A DNA stretch of 64,000 nt, from the NCBI GenBank assembly GCA_963556495.2, contig OY747712.1, positions 8,706,581 through 8,770,580 of the forward strand, given 5' to 3'. Positions within the stretch are counted from its first letter, which is position 1. Each line of letters begins with the position of its first letter. The translations under genes were made by a program, and so were the position numbers. The DNA is from Valencia hispanica. Lineage: Eukaryota > Chordata > Actinopteri > Cyprinodontiformes > Valenciidae. Below the pieces are notes generated by a model that worked only from the letters and a program-made list of their open reading frames with translations, had not been told where the DNA came from and searched no databases. Below are positions 35,500 through 49,300 of the stretch, in pieces.

Positions 35500-36425
35500 A
35501 AATCTAATCAAATCAAACTTTATTTATAAAGCGCTTTTCATACAAGAAGTTGCCTCACAAAGTGCTTTACAGATTAAAATGACCCCACATAAAACCACCT
35601 TCCCTTCCCTCCCCCACAGATTTAAAGGCATGGTCACAGCTTTACCCCCCTCCCCCCAACCCATCTCCCATGCACACACACAGTTAAAAGAAAAAGTAAA
35701 AAAGGACATTGGGCCGAGTGTAGATGAACCATGCAAGGAAACACCATCAGAGGAGCCATCTGCCCCGGCAGCGGTAGACTAACAGCAGCAGCCGAGGCAC
35801 CGACACAGGGCACCCAGTGGAGGCAAGGCCAAGACCCCCACCTCCACCCTAGCTCCACCTGGAGAGCACCCAGGCAGCTACAGCTGACCACCGCTCCCAA
35901 GGCAGAGGGCTCCCACAGAGGAAACACTGGAATGGGGATTAAGATAAATTAAAGTATAAAAATAAACAATAAATTAATGTGCTAAGTTTAAATAGTAAAA
36001 CTGATAAAAATATAATCATATAAAACATGCAGAGCAATTAAACAAACAGTAATAAATAATAATCAGTTAAAAGCTAAGCTAAAAAGGTGAGTCTTGAGCC
36101 TGCTCTTAAAAACATGAACGTTCTCTGCAGCCCTGAGGTCCTCTGGCAGCCTGTACTAGAGGTGAGGGCCATAAAACTGGAAAGACACCTCACCATGAGT
36201 GTGTGTCTTGACTTTTGGGGTGACAAGGAGACGGCTGCCAGAGGGCCGCAGAGACCGCGAAGGTTTATATGGTAAAAGCAGTTCAGAGAGATCAGAAGGC
36301 CCAAGACCATTAAGACACTTAAAATCCATTAAAAGAACCTTAAAGTCGATCCTGAAATGTACGGGGAGCCAACGCAATGATTTTAAGACCGGTGTAATGT
36401 GCTCCCGCAAGGTTGCAAGGTCATA
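35500..36425 (-). pseudogene. LINE 3' end, copy B, with C-terminal coding remnant
   Basis: The left edge AATCAAACTTTATTTATAAAG is the LINE terminus, and the body matches copy A at 20510-21120. On the minus strand 36410 to 36156 reads REHITPVLKSLRWLPV, then RIDFKVLL, LLPYKPSRSLR and KTHTHGE. After one stop near 36158 the frame continues as LPEDLRAAENVHVFKSRLKT near 36080. This is the conserved C-terminus of jockey-superfamily (L2/CR1/Rex1) LINE proteins. Truncated 5' of that point near 36425. Confidence 0.8.
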
Positions 36426-37490
36426 GTTTAAACTTAAGACAGTTCGAAAGAAATTTCAGACAGAACCTATATGCATTTTTTTGCTAAACTAGTGATGCTA
36501 ATGATAAAAACATTAATTACCATCACAAAAACCAGAAATTATTAAATTTTGGGGGTGATCATGCATGGAAATCCTGCTAATCGCAATCTGGGGGACGGTT
36601 CTGTCTCCCTTTTTTTTATTTGTCACATTAAGCTCTTTAGTTTAAAAGGATGTTGTTACACTTAAATAAAAGGTTAGCAAACTGTACTTTGGAAGCTTGA
36701 TGGTCCTGCTAATCGGTGAAGCAGGTTGTCGCTGTCTCCATGCGTACTGATGCCAGCCAAAGCAACGTCTCTAATAACGCTGGCCACACGCTTGTCAAAT
36801 GTGGTGATCTGTGCACCCCCAGTAGGAGATCTGGCCCAGCTGTGTGCTGAGGGATGTCTTATTATTCAGTTTGATTTCTAAACCTTTTTTCCTTTATTTC
36901 CGAAAGCAACCTCTCCACTGCCCCAACCCATTTACTGCCTCTGTCACTTTCTCCCAGGGAGTATTCTTTTTTATTTGTTACCTGCCCCTGAGCTGATATA
37001 ACCAAACAGCAATGTTTGGGACAAATTTAACTGATTTAAAATGTTAAAAGAAGTTAAGTATTTCCACAGAAGTGAATAACAGCAAACAGAACGATTCTTT
37101 GCCATATTTTTTTATGTCTGCACCAGGAATATAACTGCTGGGGGGGCAGGCATGAAGCCTATTTCAGCTGATAACAGAGGGCAACAACTATCTGTGTTAA
37201 AATGAATTTGCTTTGACTATGATAATTTTCATAAGGTCTGTTCATCATGACTCTTTCTTCCTAATTTTGCAAGTTTGCAAATCCAGAATTCGTCTTTTGT
37301 ATTTCAGGCCAAAAAGATAAAACATGCTTTATTTATTGTTTTTGCTTCACATCAATACACCCAATGTTTTTTGGGTTTTTTTTGCTTCTGCATATGTAAT
37401 TTACTATATGTGGTAGTGGCTTAATTTAAAAAGCAATAATATATATCATAAAATAATAATAAGAAACCAAATAGGAGCAGTGCAATACTC
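36426..37490. other. Unique sequence, no gene supported
   Basis: 36740-36885 can be read on the plus strand for about 47 codons without a stop (CVLMPAKATSLITLATRLSN and onward), but I see no domain or splice context and do not call it an exon. Confidence 0.35.
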
Positions 37491-37740
37491 TCTTTATATC
37501 ATACTGCAACTGTGGCAAACTGTAAATAAAGTTAACTGTTAAAAAGCAGTAAAGTACTGGCAACCCAGCTGCCAGTAGTTTACCGTACATTCAAAAAAAT
37601 ATGGCAAGGTACTGCAATTTGTTGATTTCTTCAACTACAGTAACATACTGTAAAGTTGATTACAGTGTCAATAATGTATAATTTACAGTAAATTGCTGGG
37701 AACCCACCTGCCAGCATTTTACTGTAAATATACAAGACAA
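37491..37740. repeat. Palindromic repeat with two related hairpins
   Basis: Hairpin 1 spans 37547-37586 (GTAAAGTACTGG against CCAGTAGTTTAC). Hairpin 2 spans 37682-37728, where TTTACAGTAAATTGCTGG pairs with CCAGCATTTTACTGTAAA with one mismatch. Both loops carry an AACCCA.CTG string, so the two units are duplicates of one another. The layout suggests a fold-back MITE; ends and target duplication are not clear. Confidence 0.65.
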
Positions 37741-38011
37741 TTCTTGCTGTTCAAAGAACGACAAGAACGTATTCCTTCATCTATTGTTTAATTTCCTTAG
37801 CTTTATCAAACAGGTATTCATAACATTAACTGAGACCGAACTATTTGGCTATTTATAATTTCCTGGATCCCAAGATGATGCCTCAAACTTGGTAATTTTG
37901 ACATAAAATTATTAATGGTATTAATAATTGCCCTAAGCAATTATTCAGAATTATTCATAGCCAAAACCTACTTTCTGTGTCACAACACCTGCGTCAGTCT
38001 TTTTTATCTTT

Positions 38012-38290
38012 GGTAAATGGCCTGTACTTGTATAACCGTTTATCTAGTCCTGAGTACCCCAAAGTGCTTCACACTACATTCAGTCATTCACCCATTCACA
38101 CACTGGCGATTGCAAGCTACATTATCCTGGGACCGAAGTGAAGTTTACTGAACACTGGCGCCGGGCCCTCTGACCACCACCAGTGGTTTGTTAGCAAGGT
38201 GGGTGAAGTGTCCTGCCCAAGGACACAACGACCGAACCGGCAACCCTCCAGTTACAGGATGTTTTCATACCTCCTGAGCAATGGTCGGCC
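38012..38290 (-). mobile_element. tRNA-derived SINE
   Basis: On the minus strand the head GACCATTGCTCAGGAGGTAT resembles an RNA polymerase III A box and GTTGCCGGTTCGGTC a B box. A central GTTGTGTCCTTGGGCAGGAC domain follows, shared with the SINEs at 49329 and 60355. The tail GTACAGGCCATTTACC matches 315-427. The central block resembles the conserved domains of widespread animal SINE superfamilies; I cannot decide which one. No coding capacity; it would depend on a LINE for movement. Confidence 0.8.
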
Positions 38291-38308
38291 AAAGATGTTG
38301 CTTATCTT

Positions 38309-38947
38309 TGTTAGGTTCTGTAGACACTTCTATTTTTATTGTATTGTGTTAATCTTTTATTAGTCATTTTGTTCTCATCTGTTAGCTCTGCTTTACTTCA
38401 TTTCTCTCTTATGATTTTTTTCTCAATTGAATCTCTTTCTTCTATTCAGTTTTTCTCCTCTCTGCCATGTTCCTTAATGCTTTTACTTTAAGTTCCCCTT
38501 AGGCTCCTTAATTCATATTTTGATTTCCTAATTCCTTACCCCTTTTTTGTTAGATCCACCCTATGCATTTAAGATTATTTTCTGTCTGGTCTTCTCTTCT
38601 GTTTCAAGTTTATATCTTGGTTTTTTCTATTTCCTCCCTAGCATTCTGTTTCACAGCCAAGCTGTTAATCATCTCCAATCTTCTTCCCTACTTTCTCCCC
38701 TTCTCACCTGCATTAGTTTGTCACTAATTAGTTCCTAGGCTTTCAGTGTCACTTCTCATTTCTCCTCAGTGTACTTAAGCTCTCTGGTTTCCTTTGTTCT
38801 CCGCTGGATCCTCTGTCTTTATTCGCCGTTTTAGATCCCAGCATTACTCCCAGTCTGACTTTGTAACTACTTCTTTTATGTTAACATTATTAAATACTAC
38901 TATCCAACTCAGTTTTCTGCATTTGGGTCCTCCTCACTACACCAAAC
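38309..38947 (+). mobile_element. LTR-like sequence
   Basis: Pyrimidine-rich sequence with a late TGTTAACATTATTAAAT region and ending CTGCATTTGGGTCCTCCTC, then CCAAACA, a typical close of fish Gypsy-type LTRs. A TG start is possible at 38309 but no target duplication was found. No internal genes flank it, so it would be a solo LTR. Confidence 0.35.
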
Positions 38948-39344
38948 ATGAGATAAACAGTTGATTGTGGAGGAACATGTATAAGACTGACCACATTTGA
39001 TGAATCCGGATTTGACTGTTCGAATGAACATTCTAAATTTCATTCGTAGGATAGAATATAGGAAAGATTCTACAGTGATGGGTAGATAAGACTTCCTGAA
39101 GTTGCGGCTCAATGCCCAAATTGGATTGATACAGTGGCACTGTGTTGGACAACGGAAACCTGGTGGATCTTAAAAATCATTGCAAGCAACCTAATTGGGA
39201 GACTCAACTGACACATGTCACAGCAATATTTCAAGGTTATGTCAATTAATTGATTATTAACATATTAGTAAAGGCATATACGGAATATGGCATAATAAGA
39301 CATTATTAGAGTTGATGAAGAGGCCTTCAGCCTAGACTAGATGC
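38948..39344. other. Unique sequence, nothing recognised
   Basis: One 67-codon minus-strand frame without a motif. Confidence 0.4.
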
Positions 39345-42060
39345 AGTTAAGTGTGTTTTGGTTAACTTTACAATGAATCCAAGATGGCGCCTAGAACGGA
39401 TGCCCTGGTACTTCGGTGCACTATTTTTTTTTTTTTTTTTGTACATTATTTGTGTGTCTAGAAAGTCTTCTGGGTACTCTTACACCAGAAAAGAGCTTCT
39501 CAACTACAGGACTACAACATCTGTGGATTTATTTCCAGTTTTTGACGCATCTGCTGCAGAGTTACTACAGACTTTTATCACGAAAGTGAAACACCGAAAG
39601 AGCGTAAAGCGAGTTGGTGTGCTCTGAGGAGACACGGATTATGCACTGCCCTACCGGGGATTTTCCTCTCCAACGTACACTCACTCTGGAACAAAATGGA
39701 TGAGCTGGGCCTGGTGAAAAGCATGAACAGAGACTTTTCCTCTTCTTGTGTCTTCTATTTTATGAAGTCGTGGCTCTGTGAGGACATCCCGGACTGTGCG
39801 CTCCAGCTGGAAGGATTTCACTTTCTCCGCGTATACCGGCAAACCACTCTCTCCGGTAGGACTGCAGGTGGAGGCGTCTGCTTTTACATCAATAGTGGCT
39901 GGTGTACAGATGTGACCGTGATTGCTCAGCACTGCTCTCCATCTCTGGAATATCTTTTCATTCACTGCAAACCATTCGATTCTCTGCGGGAATTCGCTTA
40001 ATTTATTCTGCTGTTTACATCCCGCCAGACACAGATGTGCACGGGGCTCAGTGCGCCCTCGCGGACCAGATACAGTGCATGGAGTGGTTATACCCGGACT
40101 CTCTTATCATTGCTCTTGGGGGCTTTAACAAAGCCAACCTAAGCCAGGAATTTCACAAATACAGTATAAACAGTATATTAAATGCCCGACCAGAGAGGAG
40201 AGAAAACTGGATCACTGTTACAGCACAATAAGTGGGGCCTATCAAGCAGAGCACTGCACTCAGACTTTCCGACCACCTGATCCACGCGTACAGACAGAGG
40301 CTGAAGCTCTCCAACCCTGTCGTGAGGACTATAAAACTCTGGAGAAACGAGGCTGTGGAGGAGCTTCGAGGAGGAGCTTCGAGGAGGAGCTTGTTTAGAA
40401 TTTACAGACTTGGATACAATGAGGGCTGCTTCTGACAGCTTGGATGAGTTCACGGACACCTCCTATATCCATTTCTGCGAGAACAGCATTATGCCATCAC
40501 GCACCAGGGTGAGTTATAACAAGTGAGTGTGGAAATGTTTCAGGCAAATAACCAAATACAAGCCTATAACCCCCCATTTCACTAAGGACTTGCTCTTAGC
40601 CAACACCCTAAATGACTTTTACAGTCGTTTTGATAAGCCATCATGCAGCCCTCACACCTCCACCAGTCCCAACAATAGTGGCACTATGGACATTCATCCC
40701 CCCACCTCCCCCGCTCCCCCCACCTCAGAGCCATCACCACCATCAAGGACTTCACTTTCAGAACCCCCTTCCTCACCCCACATCTTTGAGGGCTTAACAT
40801 CACCTTATTCCACCACAACCTTTTATACTCATGAAGCAGATGTGAGGAGGCCGTTTAAGAACCTGAACGCCCGGAAAGCCCCCAGCCCAGATGGTGTGTC
40901 TCCAGCCACTCTTAGACACTGTGCTGTCCCCAGTGTTTTCAGGCATTTTCAACTCCTCACTGTAGGCATGTCATGTGCCTGCCTGCTTCAAGACTTCCAC
41001 CATAGTCCCTGTCCCCAAGAAGCCAAGGATCACTGGACTCAATGACACAGACCTGTGGCTCTGACATCTGTGATCATGAAGTCATTTGAGCGCCTTGTTC
41101 TCTCCTACCTCAAGACCCTCAAGCCCCCCCTCCTTGCTCTACACTTCATCCTGCAACATCTGGACTCCCCGAGAACCTGCCCCAGGATCCTGTTTGTGGA
41201 CTTCAGCCCTGCCTTTAACACCATCCTTCCAGACCTTCTCCAAGGCAAGCTGTCCCAGATGAATGTGCATGAATCCCATCTGCAGGTGGATCACTGACTT
41301 CCTGACTGACAGGAAGAGGGATGTGAGACTGGGGAAGAATGTCTCTGACTCCTGGACCATCAGCACCAGCTCCCCTCAGGGTTGTGTTCTTTCTCCTCTG
41401 CTCTTCTCACCAACTGCTGCACCTCAGACCACCGGTCTGTCAACTAATTAAGTTTGCAGATGACATCACCATTATTAGACTCATCTCGGACGGGGATGTG
41501 TCTGCCTACAGGGTGAAAGTTAAACGTCTCATGTCCTGGTGCAACCACAACAACCTGGTGCTGAACGCCCAGAAGAAAGTGGAGATTATTGTGGACTTTA
41601 GGAAAGTGTTCAGGTGGTTTAGTTAAAGTCTGAACTTAAATACAATTGAGTTGTATTGAGAACTTAAACAGGCCAAAAAAGGTCCACAAAGCCCCACTCC
41701 CCTCCATCATCCTGACTGACACCCCCATCACCACTGTGGACTCATTCCGCTTCCTGGGCACCACCATCACTCAGGACCTCAATTGGAAGCCCACCATCAC
41801 CTCCTTCATAAAGAAGGCCCAGCAGAGGATGTTATTCCTCAGGGACCTGAAGAAATTCAACCTGACAATGATGCAGTTCTACACTGCAATCATCGAGTCC
41901 ATCCTCTCCCCTTCCATCACTGTATGGTATGCTGGAGCTACCATCAGGGACAAAAAGAGACTGCAGCGTGTTGTGCGCTCTGCTGAGAAGGTGATTGGCA
42001 GCAGACTCCCGGAGGTGCGAGAGAGTTTGAGTGTTGGCCCAGACAGGCTCCTGTACAAAA
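39345..42060 (+). pseudogene. Rex1/CR1-like LINE relic (endonuclease and reverse transcriptase)
   Basis: The plus-strand order of blocks matches one non-LTR polyprotein. The endonuclease is at 39640-40280: FLSNVHSLWNKMDEL; MKSWLCE where TETWLCE is usual; GGGVCFYINSGWC; VYIPP; GGFNKANL where GDFN is usual; LSDH. The reverse transcriptase is at 40527-42000: NARKAPSPDGVSP; SFERLVLSYL; motif A LFVDFSPAFNT; motif B SSPQGCVLSPLLF; motif C IKFADDI; then FRFLGTTITQDLNWK and QQRMLFLRDLKKF. The frame changes at least six times and several stops occur. Loss of the endonuclease glutamate and aspartate confirms it is dead. The 5' edge has an AAGATGGCGCC motif at 39381. It ends without a clear 3' tail near 42060, so the 3' end may be truncated or rearranged. 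Assignment to Rex1/CR1 rather than another jockey clade is tentative. Confidence 0.8.
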
Positions 42061-42689
42061 CTGGCCGTAATCAAAAAATAAGAAACGACAATCCAGACTT
42101 CAGCCTCATCCTTATGTCAGGAAGAACATATTTTCTTTCCATAACAGATACTGATTCGATGACCTAGTATATATAGTAAAATGTATTAATTGTATTCCAT
42201 GTTGTACACTGCATAACTTTATATCCTAATCCAAGTTTAAAATATCTTTAAAATATACAATAAGATAAATAATGTGAACGTGTGTCACAACTTGTGAAAA
42301 ACTGAAACTGTTTGGACTGTGATTTTGCTTATGGACTAGTCTTTGAGGCAGGCTGTTGGTTTTTAAAATTATTTTTATTTTAAAAAACAGTTTCTCCAAG
42401 ATCTTGGCATTGATCTAAATTCACCATCCACTCCCAAAACTGTAGATATTTCTGTCCATGTCTGCTCTTTTTTTCATGTGGTGCTTATAACAAATAATCA
42501 CGGGTATCATATAAATTGGGTGACACTCCACTTGAGGGATTAAATTCTCCTCGTCCATGATAAAAACCAGCAAATTAGAACCACAAATGGACTGGCTTCA
42601 AACCTGGTGTCACAGGTAATAACGTTTTTTTTTTGTTTTTTTTATAGTTAAGCAATCAGAAATCTCATGTGTTTTTTATTTTGAAACTT
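42061..42689. other. AT-rich sequence, no gene seen
   Basis: Tail of the open frame from the LINE relic runs to 42167 without motif; the rest is AT-rich with poly-T runs. Confidence 0.4.
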
Positions 42690-42966
42690 TCCAAATGCTT
42701 TACACTGCTTCCGTGTCTGATTTCCTGTCTGGTCCGATCTAAACTGCTGAGCTGGACATGTTTTAGAAGCGTAGAGAGTAAAAAGTTGACCCGGAGCGTA
42801 AATTTAGGAGAGGGTCGCAAAACAATGCTTCTGAGACAAGTCAAATTCGCAATGCTTTGCGCCCTGTGGAAACGATCCCATTGACTATAATGACGGCTAT
42901 TAGCTGCATATTACGCTTCGCAGACATTACGCGCCGCTCACACGTCTGGTGGAAGGTAGACGTTAA
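42690..42966 (-). mobile_element. MITE copy related to 11226-11631
   Basis: The right edge, inverted, reads CTTCCACCAGACGTGTGAGC, then GGCGCGTAATGTCTGC and GCAGCTA, in the order of the left end of the 11226 element. GGACATGTTTTAGAAGCG near 42757 matches its other sub-terminal region. The left terminal repeat is decayed. Confidence 0.6.
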
Positions 42967-43044
42967 TACTACATGTCACCCTTAAAACACTGGGAAGTTA
43001 ATCATTGGTGAGTCATTGGTGGGAAGTTGTATGGAGCTGAGAAA

Positions 43045-43275
43045 ATGGCAAATCTGAAAGAAGCCGTACAAGACTGGGGCAATAGTTCATCTTCCAGCAA
43101 GACAACGACCTTTTACAACCAAAGCTTATTCATGTGTTTTAATGGTCCAGTCAAAGTCCAGACCTAAATCCAATTAAGAATATGTGACAAGACTTTAAAA
43201 ACCCTGTTGACAGACACACTATTAAAGCTGACAGAGCTTGAATTATTTTGGAAAAAAAGAATGGGTAAAAGAGTA
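43045..43275 (+). pseudogene. Tc1-like transposase fragment
   Basis: Plus-strand reading gives FIFQQDND, a block equivalent to KLIHVF.W, SSQSPDLNPI and the K.M.QDFKN segment, spanning the second catalytic aspartate and the glutamate region (here lysine replaces the catalytic glutamate). Internal stops occur and both ends are missing. Confidence 0.75.
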
Positions 43276-44900
<1,625 letters not shown>

Positions 44901-44901
44901 C

Positions 44902-44935
44902 AATGGGTGGGCCTGGCCCCCCAGGCCCACCCATT
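44902..44935. repeat. Perfect 15-bp GC-rich hairpin
   Basis: AATGGGTGGGCCTGG and its exact inverse are separated by CCCC. It abuts the boundary of dispersed repeat family X. Confidence 0.9.
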
Positions 44936-45122
44936 CAGGTATCGGGAGGGCCAAGACAGATTACAACAGCTGGGTAAATTAAATTGCAACCATGCAATGT
45001 ATTGACCCAAGAAAACCAGCAGGGGGTGGTGTAGACTATTAATTTGAACTTTTGGAGGGAGTAAAGTAGTTCTATACTTTGATACAGTTGTATGCCAAAA
45101 TTGACATTAGAGCTTGGCTTTA
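44936..45122 (-). repeat. Dispersed repeat family X, copy 2
   Basis: Inverse of 26939-27130, sharing ATGCAATGTATTGACCCAAG, CTTTTGGAGGG and TGACATTAGAGCTTGGCTTT in order. In copy 2 the block is preceded (on its own strand) by a poly-T run where copy 1 has the Helitron-like end. Confidence 0.7.
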
Positions 45123-45984
45123 AAAAAAACAAGAGCAAAGCTAGCACAATCAGGGATGAAGCTAGTATATCACCATTCTTAGAGAGGCAAGTGCAACCTT
45201 GAGTGACATTCTGGTCCACACTCCATATGATGGCAGTAATGCACTTATTTTTGGTTTGCCATCCACTAATAAAAATCAGAAATAAAAAGGGTGCTGTGTT
45301 ATTTTTAGGCTAATATGAGCATGTTAGCGGTCGTTATGATGAAAACTTAGAAATACACACAAGGAAGTGAATTACCAAGGTTTTCAATGGCAGATTATGT
45401 TGGATTTGGGACATAAGGCTTGTCATGGACTAGCTATTTTACTGGAGAACATTCACTGTACCCTTGTGGACGTAAAAAAGGCAGTTTGTGTTTTAGATTG
45501 CTCTGTTCTGTCAATGATATGTGGCTTTGAATGATGAGTTGCACATTATCTTGCTTTCTGAGGTGTTTGACAAAAGCTTTTGTTGTGTCTAAGATTGTAT
45601 CCTTGATTAGCATACATCATTGGGATCACAAGTCTTGGCATTCAAATGATGTATTTGACCTAGAAGTATGTAATGTCAACACGAGTGGGGCATAAAAATG
45701 CTGAGGGGTTTAATAAAAGACTGTTTACTGGGCTCCCCAAGAATAAGCCACAGGTCCTCCCAGCTAAATTCCTCTGGCGCCAGGTCTGCTGCTCTGTACC
45801 ATACCGGTTGTATTGTATTCCGATTCCTTTGTAACACTGATCCTTTTTCTGGATCCAAGTTTAGCGTACCGGGTGTTACTAGATCAAACTGTGTGCTTTT
45901 TCCTACCCATCGGCACTTGCGTTTGGGGCACACAACATTGTCATCTATCATCTATCTTAGTATCAGTACGTCTAGCCTCTCACC
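45123..45984. other. Unique sequence, possible LTR-like segment
   Basis: 45670-45935 has CATAAAAATG, AATAAAAG and an end CACTTGCGTTTGGGGCACAC that recall promoter, polyadenylation and terminal parts of a fish LTR. No target duplication or genes were found, so this is weak. The rest is unremarkable. Confidence 0.3.
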
Positions 45985-46310
45985 TGACACAAAGTTCACC
46001 TTCCAGCATGACTGTGACCCTAAACATACAGCTGAAGTGACAATGATGTGGTTTACATCAAAGTTTATTCCTTTGTTAGGATGGCCTGGTCAAAGTACAG
46101 ACCCAAATCTAAATGTGACAGTGGCAGGACATAAATGTTCCAGCTCATAGACACCATTCATCCAATCTGACTGAGGTTGTGTTATTTTGCAATGATGAAT
46201 GAGCAAACATGTCTTTCTGTGGATTTGCACAGCTGGAATAGACATGCTCCTAAAAGCCTGCAGCTGTATTTACAGTATAAGGTGGTCATACAAAGTTCTG
46301 ACTCATGTCA
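45985..46310 (+). pseudogene. Tc1-like transposase fragment
   Basis: KFTFQHDCDPKHTAEVTM, then WFTSKF and GWPGQS.DPNLN match the second aspartate and glutamate region of Tc1 transposases. The catalytic glutamate position is lost after DPNLN, and a degraded C-terminal region (H.SNLTEVVLFCND) follows. Truncated at both ends. Confidence 0.75.
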
Positions 46311-49300
46311 GGGGGTGGGGAGGCAATGAATTTGTATCTTCAGATGTCCTGTTTTGTATCCGGGAGGATGTTGAAACTTTTCAAATAATCATTTTCCTCT
46401 GAGAAGCTCCACTGAAACAAAATTAAAAGTGGTTTCTTCCTGCTAAGTGTCCACTGTTGATGGTCATGCATTCTGGTAATCGAATCATTCCATGTGAATA
46501 GTGAAGGTTACAGAAGGGTATGTAGGGTCAAAGGGGAATTCCTGCCACACAAGAAGCGTTGCTGCCAGATACAGCCTCACTCACTCTAATCATACACCCT
46601 CTTGTGGAAAAGACTGACATACTGTCATGTCTTGACAGAGACACACACAAATATCTGCACATGCTCAATCATTGAGCCGCAGTGGCAGCTGTGGAGAAGA
46701 TAAAGTGTTTGTGTGTGTGTGTGCGTGTTCACAGTGCATGTCACATTTCTCCCGTTTCCCAATATCAGAGCCGAGTGGGAAGTCCATCTGTTAATAATGC
46801 ACAGGGCAAATGAGGAGTAGCCACCGCTTGACATCCAATACGCAGAAAATGCGAACAGCTGCCGCTTGCTGAAGAGTTGCTTTCAGCACAGAGACATGTC
46901 AGGAGGCTTCTCCTTCCTCTCTGCCTGCTCTATTAATATTAGGCAGTCTGTTGCCGTGGCTGGACACACACAGAGGAGCTCACGCAGGGAATCATATACA
47001 GAGTGACATATGGAAGGAATGTATGTGCTGGATCAAATTCTCCACAAATCTTCATCATGATCTAATATGAATCTAATATTTTTACATTTCAGGCGCATGA
47101 ACAATGCTCTGGCCCTTTTTTAACATGTGTGTTCCTTGAAAATACATTTGATGACTTATCTGATTTTTGTCTCCACGAATAGCAATGCAGGCTTATTTTT
47201 GGAGTCTTCAGATAAAGATAATTTGGGATGATGTATGGAATATGATAGACTGCTTGCAAAGAAGCAGAAACTGCGTTAGGTACTTCTCAGAACGTAGCCG
47301 AGCAGAAGGTGATGACCCAGTGAGGATGCAGAGAATACGGCGTGCTTTGAGATGAAGCTGGGCCGCAGAGCCTGACACAGTTTAAAGCTGACCTGCAGTA
47401 AACAACTATTCTACACTTCTTTATCCCACCAATGTTCATCCACTGCATATTAGAATAGATTAGTTATAGTTACGAGTACACATGCACTATGTATTCATGA
47501 AAGAAAGAGTGTGCTGTGGTTTAGATTTTTTATTGTTTCCAGAACCACCTCTCAAGTTCCAAAAAGGGAAATTATGTATAGTAAATGCTTCATATCAGTT
47601 AAGAAATTTGAGGATGGTTAAAAAACCCAATACAGTGCATGCATATGATTTATAATTGATTCACAATCACACAACCAGTCTGATCAGCTAAGACTCAAAA
47701 CATACTACCTTTGCAAAAGAACAAAGGAATAAACTTGCTAACAGGGAAACCAGCATCATTTCCTCTTAAATGCACTGCAAAAGCACCACAGCTGCCCTTT
47801 GTTCTGATTAATTAACTCCCCAAGACATTTCTAGCCAAGAGTGCATTCTCTCTCTAAATACTCCTGAGTGTTTGGACCTTCACATGTAAAAGTCTTCAGC
47901 GTCCTCTCCTCCGTCACGCTTCTCATGCAGTGAAGAGATTGATGGTTGTTTGGTTTGTGGTTACACATCAGCAGGATCTGTCATCAGCACCAATGATAAA
48001 CTAATCTCTCCATCTTCCTCTTGGGGCTTTTTCGATGCACCAGCGTGTGTGTGGATGTCTTTGCATGTTTTAGGATCTTATGACACTGTGTTGTGTCTTT
48101 GTGGGTTTCTGGCAGCGTGTCCGGTCTCTCTGCCTGCGTTGAAGCTATCCTATTCATTTCCTGCGTCTGCCGATTTTCTACCATTAACCTGGCCACCTTG
48201 TTAGCACTCCTGCCATGCAGTAAATGAGCCAGCAGTTCTGTAATGTTTGCACTGGGCCTCCGGAAGGAAATGATACCAGTGCTGAACTTCTGATGGAACA
48301 CGTGTCTTCGTCAAGTCTCATAAGCTTGTACTTTGTGAGTGTGCTCAGCCATTTGCGGTTGACTTTCTTCCGTAGGTGTGAAAGACTGCTTTGTGTGGAA
48401 GGTTTTTCCTCGCCATGTTTTCATTTGTGTAAATATGAGTCTGTTATTGTGTAGGTAGTTGTGGATTGGCCTGTATATGTGAATATAGTTGTCGTCTATG
48501 TGGTGTATACCCAGCCAGGAATAAGAGTTTGTGTATGTTAACCCCTAATTCCCTTCGCTGATCGCTTCAGCTTCCTGAATCAAACAGCCCACCGGATTCC
48601 TTGCATAAGTCAGGGGTGTGTGCTTGAGTGAACGTGAATAAAATATTTTGGGGGCTGGGAGAGGAGATGGTTTGGCATTAAGAAACGCAAGGATCTCAAA
48701 CTGACTGGAAGAGGAACACACACAGGCTGTAGTTCAGTTGACATATAGGGATTCATTCATTCGCTTCTCTGAAAATGTTTTAGCAGAGGGGAATTTTGCA
48801 GCATTAGAAAAAGTGTGTCTTCAAGTCTTCTAAACTATTAGTTTAAAAGACTAGTTTTTTAACTATAATCTATAGTCTATATATTAAACTATAGTTTTAA
48901 AAAAATTCGTTTTTTTAAATATAGTTTAAAAAAATCTGGGAGCATAATTAGAGATTACTGTTTATCTCAGCTACGAGCATTGTATCAAGATACTTCTCTT
49001 CAAATTAGTTTAATCAAACGGTAATAAAATCTTTCTTGTTGAAAACATTTTAAATGAAAGAGTTTTTTGTCTGTTAGGGGAACATCGACAGTATCAAAAG
49101 GGTTCACTTCAGGTAAAAAATAATTAAATGGGTTTACAAATCCTGACAGACATCAATCTTTTTGCCCACAATTTATCGTAATCATAACTTTTTAACTTGG
49201 TCTTTATTAATAACTCTTCAGGTCTTTGAAGATCATTTTAATCTTATCCTTTTTCCCTATGGGAACTTTCTATGGACAGGTTTGTGCTTTCACTCTTTTT

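Noticed and set aside
40355..40396. Short direct repeat (GAGGAGCTTCGA) as a regulatory array
   Set aside because: It lies in the decayed LINE coding region and looks like a local slippage duplication.
47950..48301. Possible exon in the unique 46-49 kb stretch
   Set aside because: Frames lack domains, and flanking AG/GT signals are no better than background by eye.
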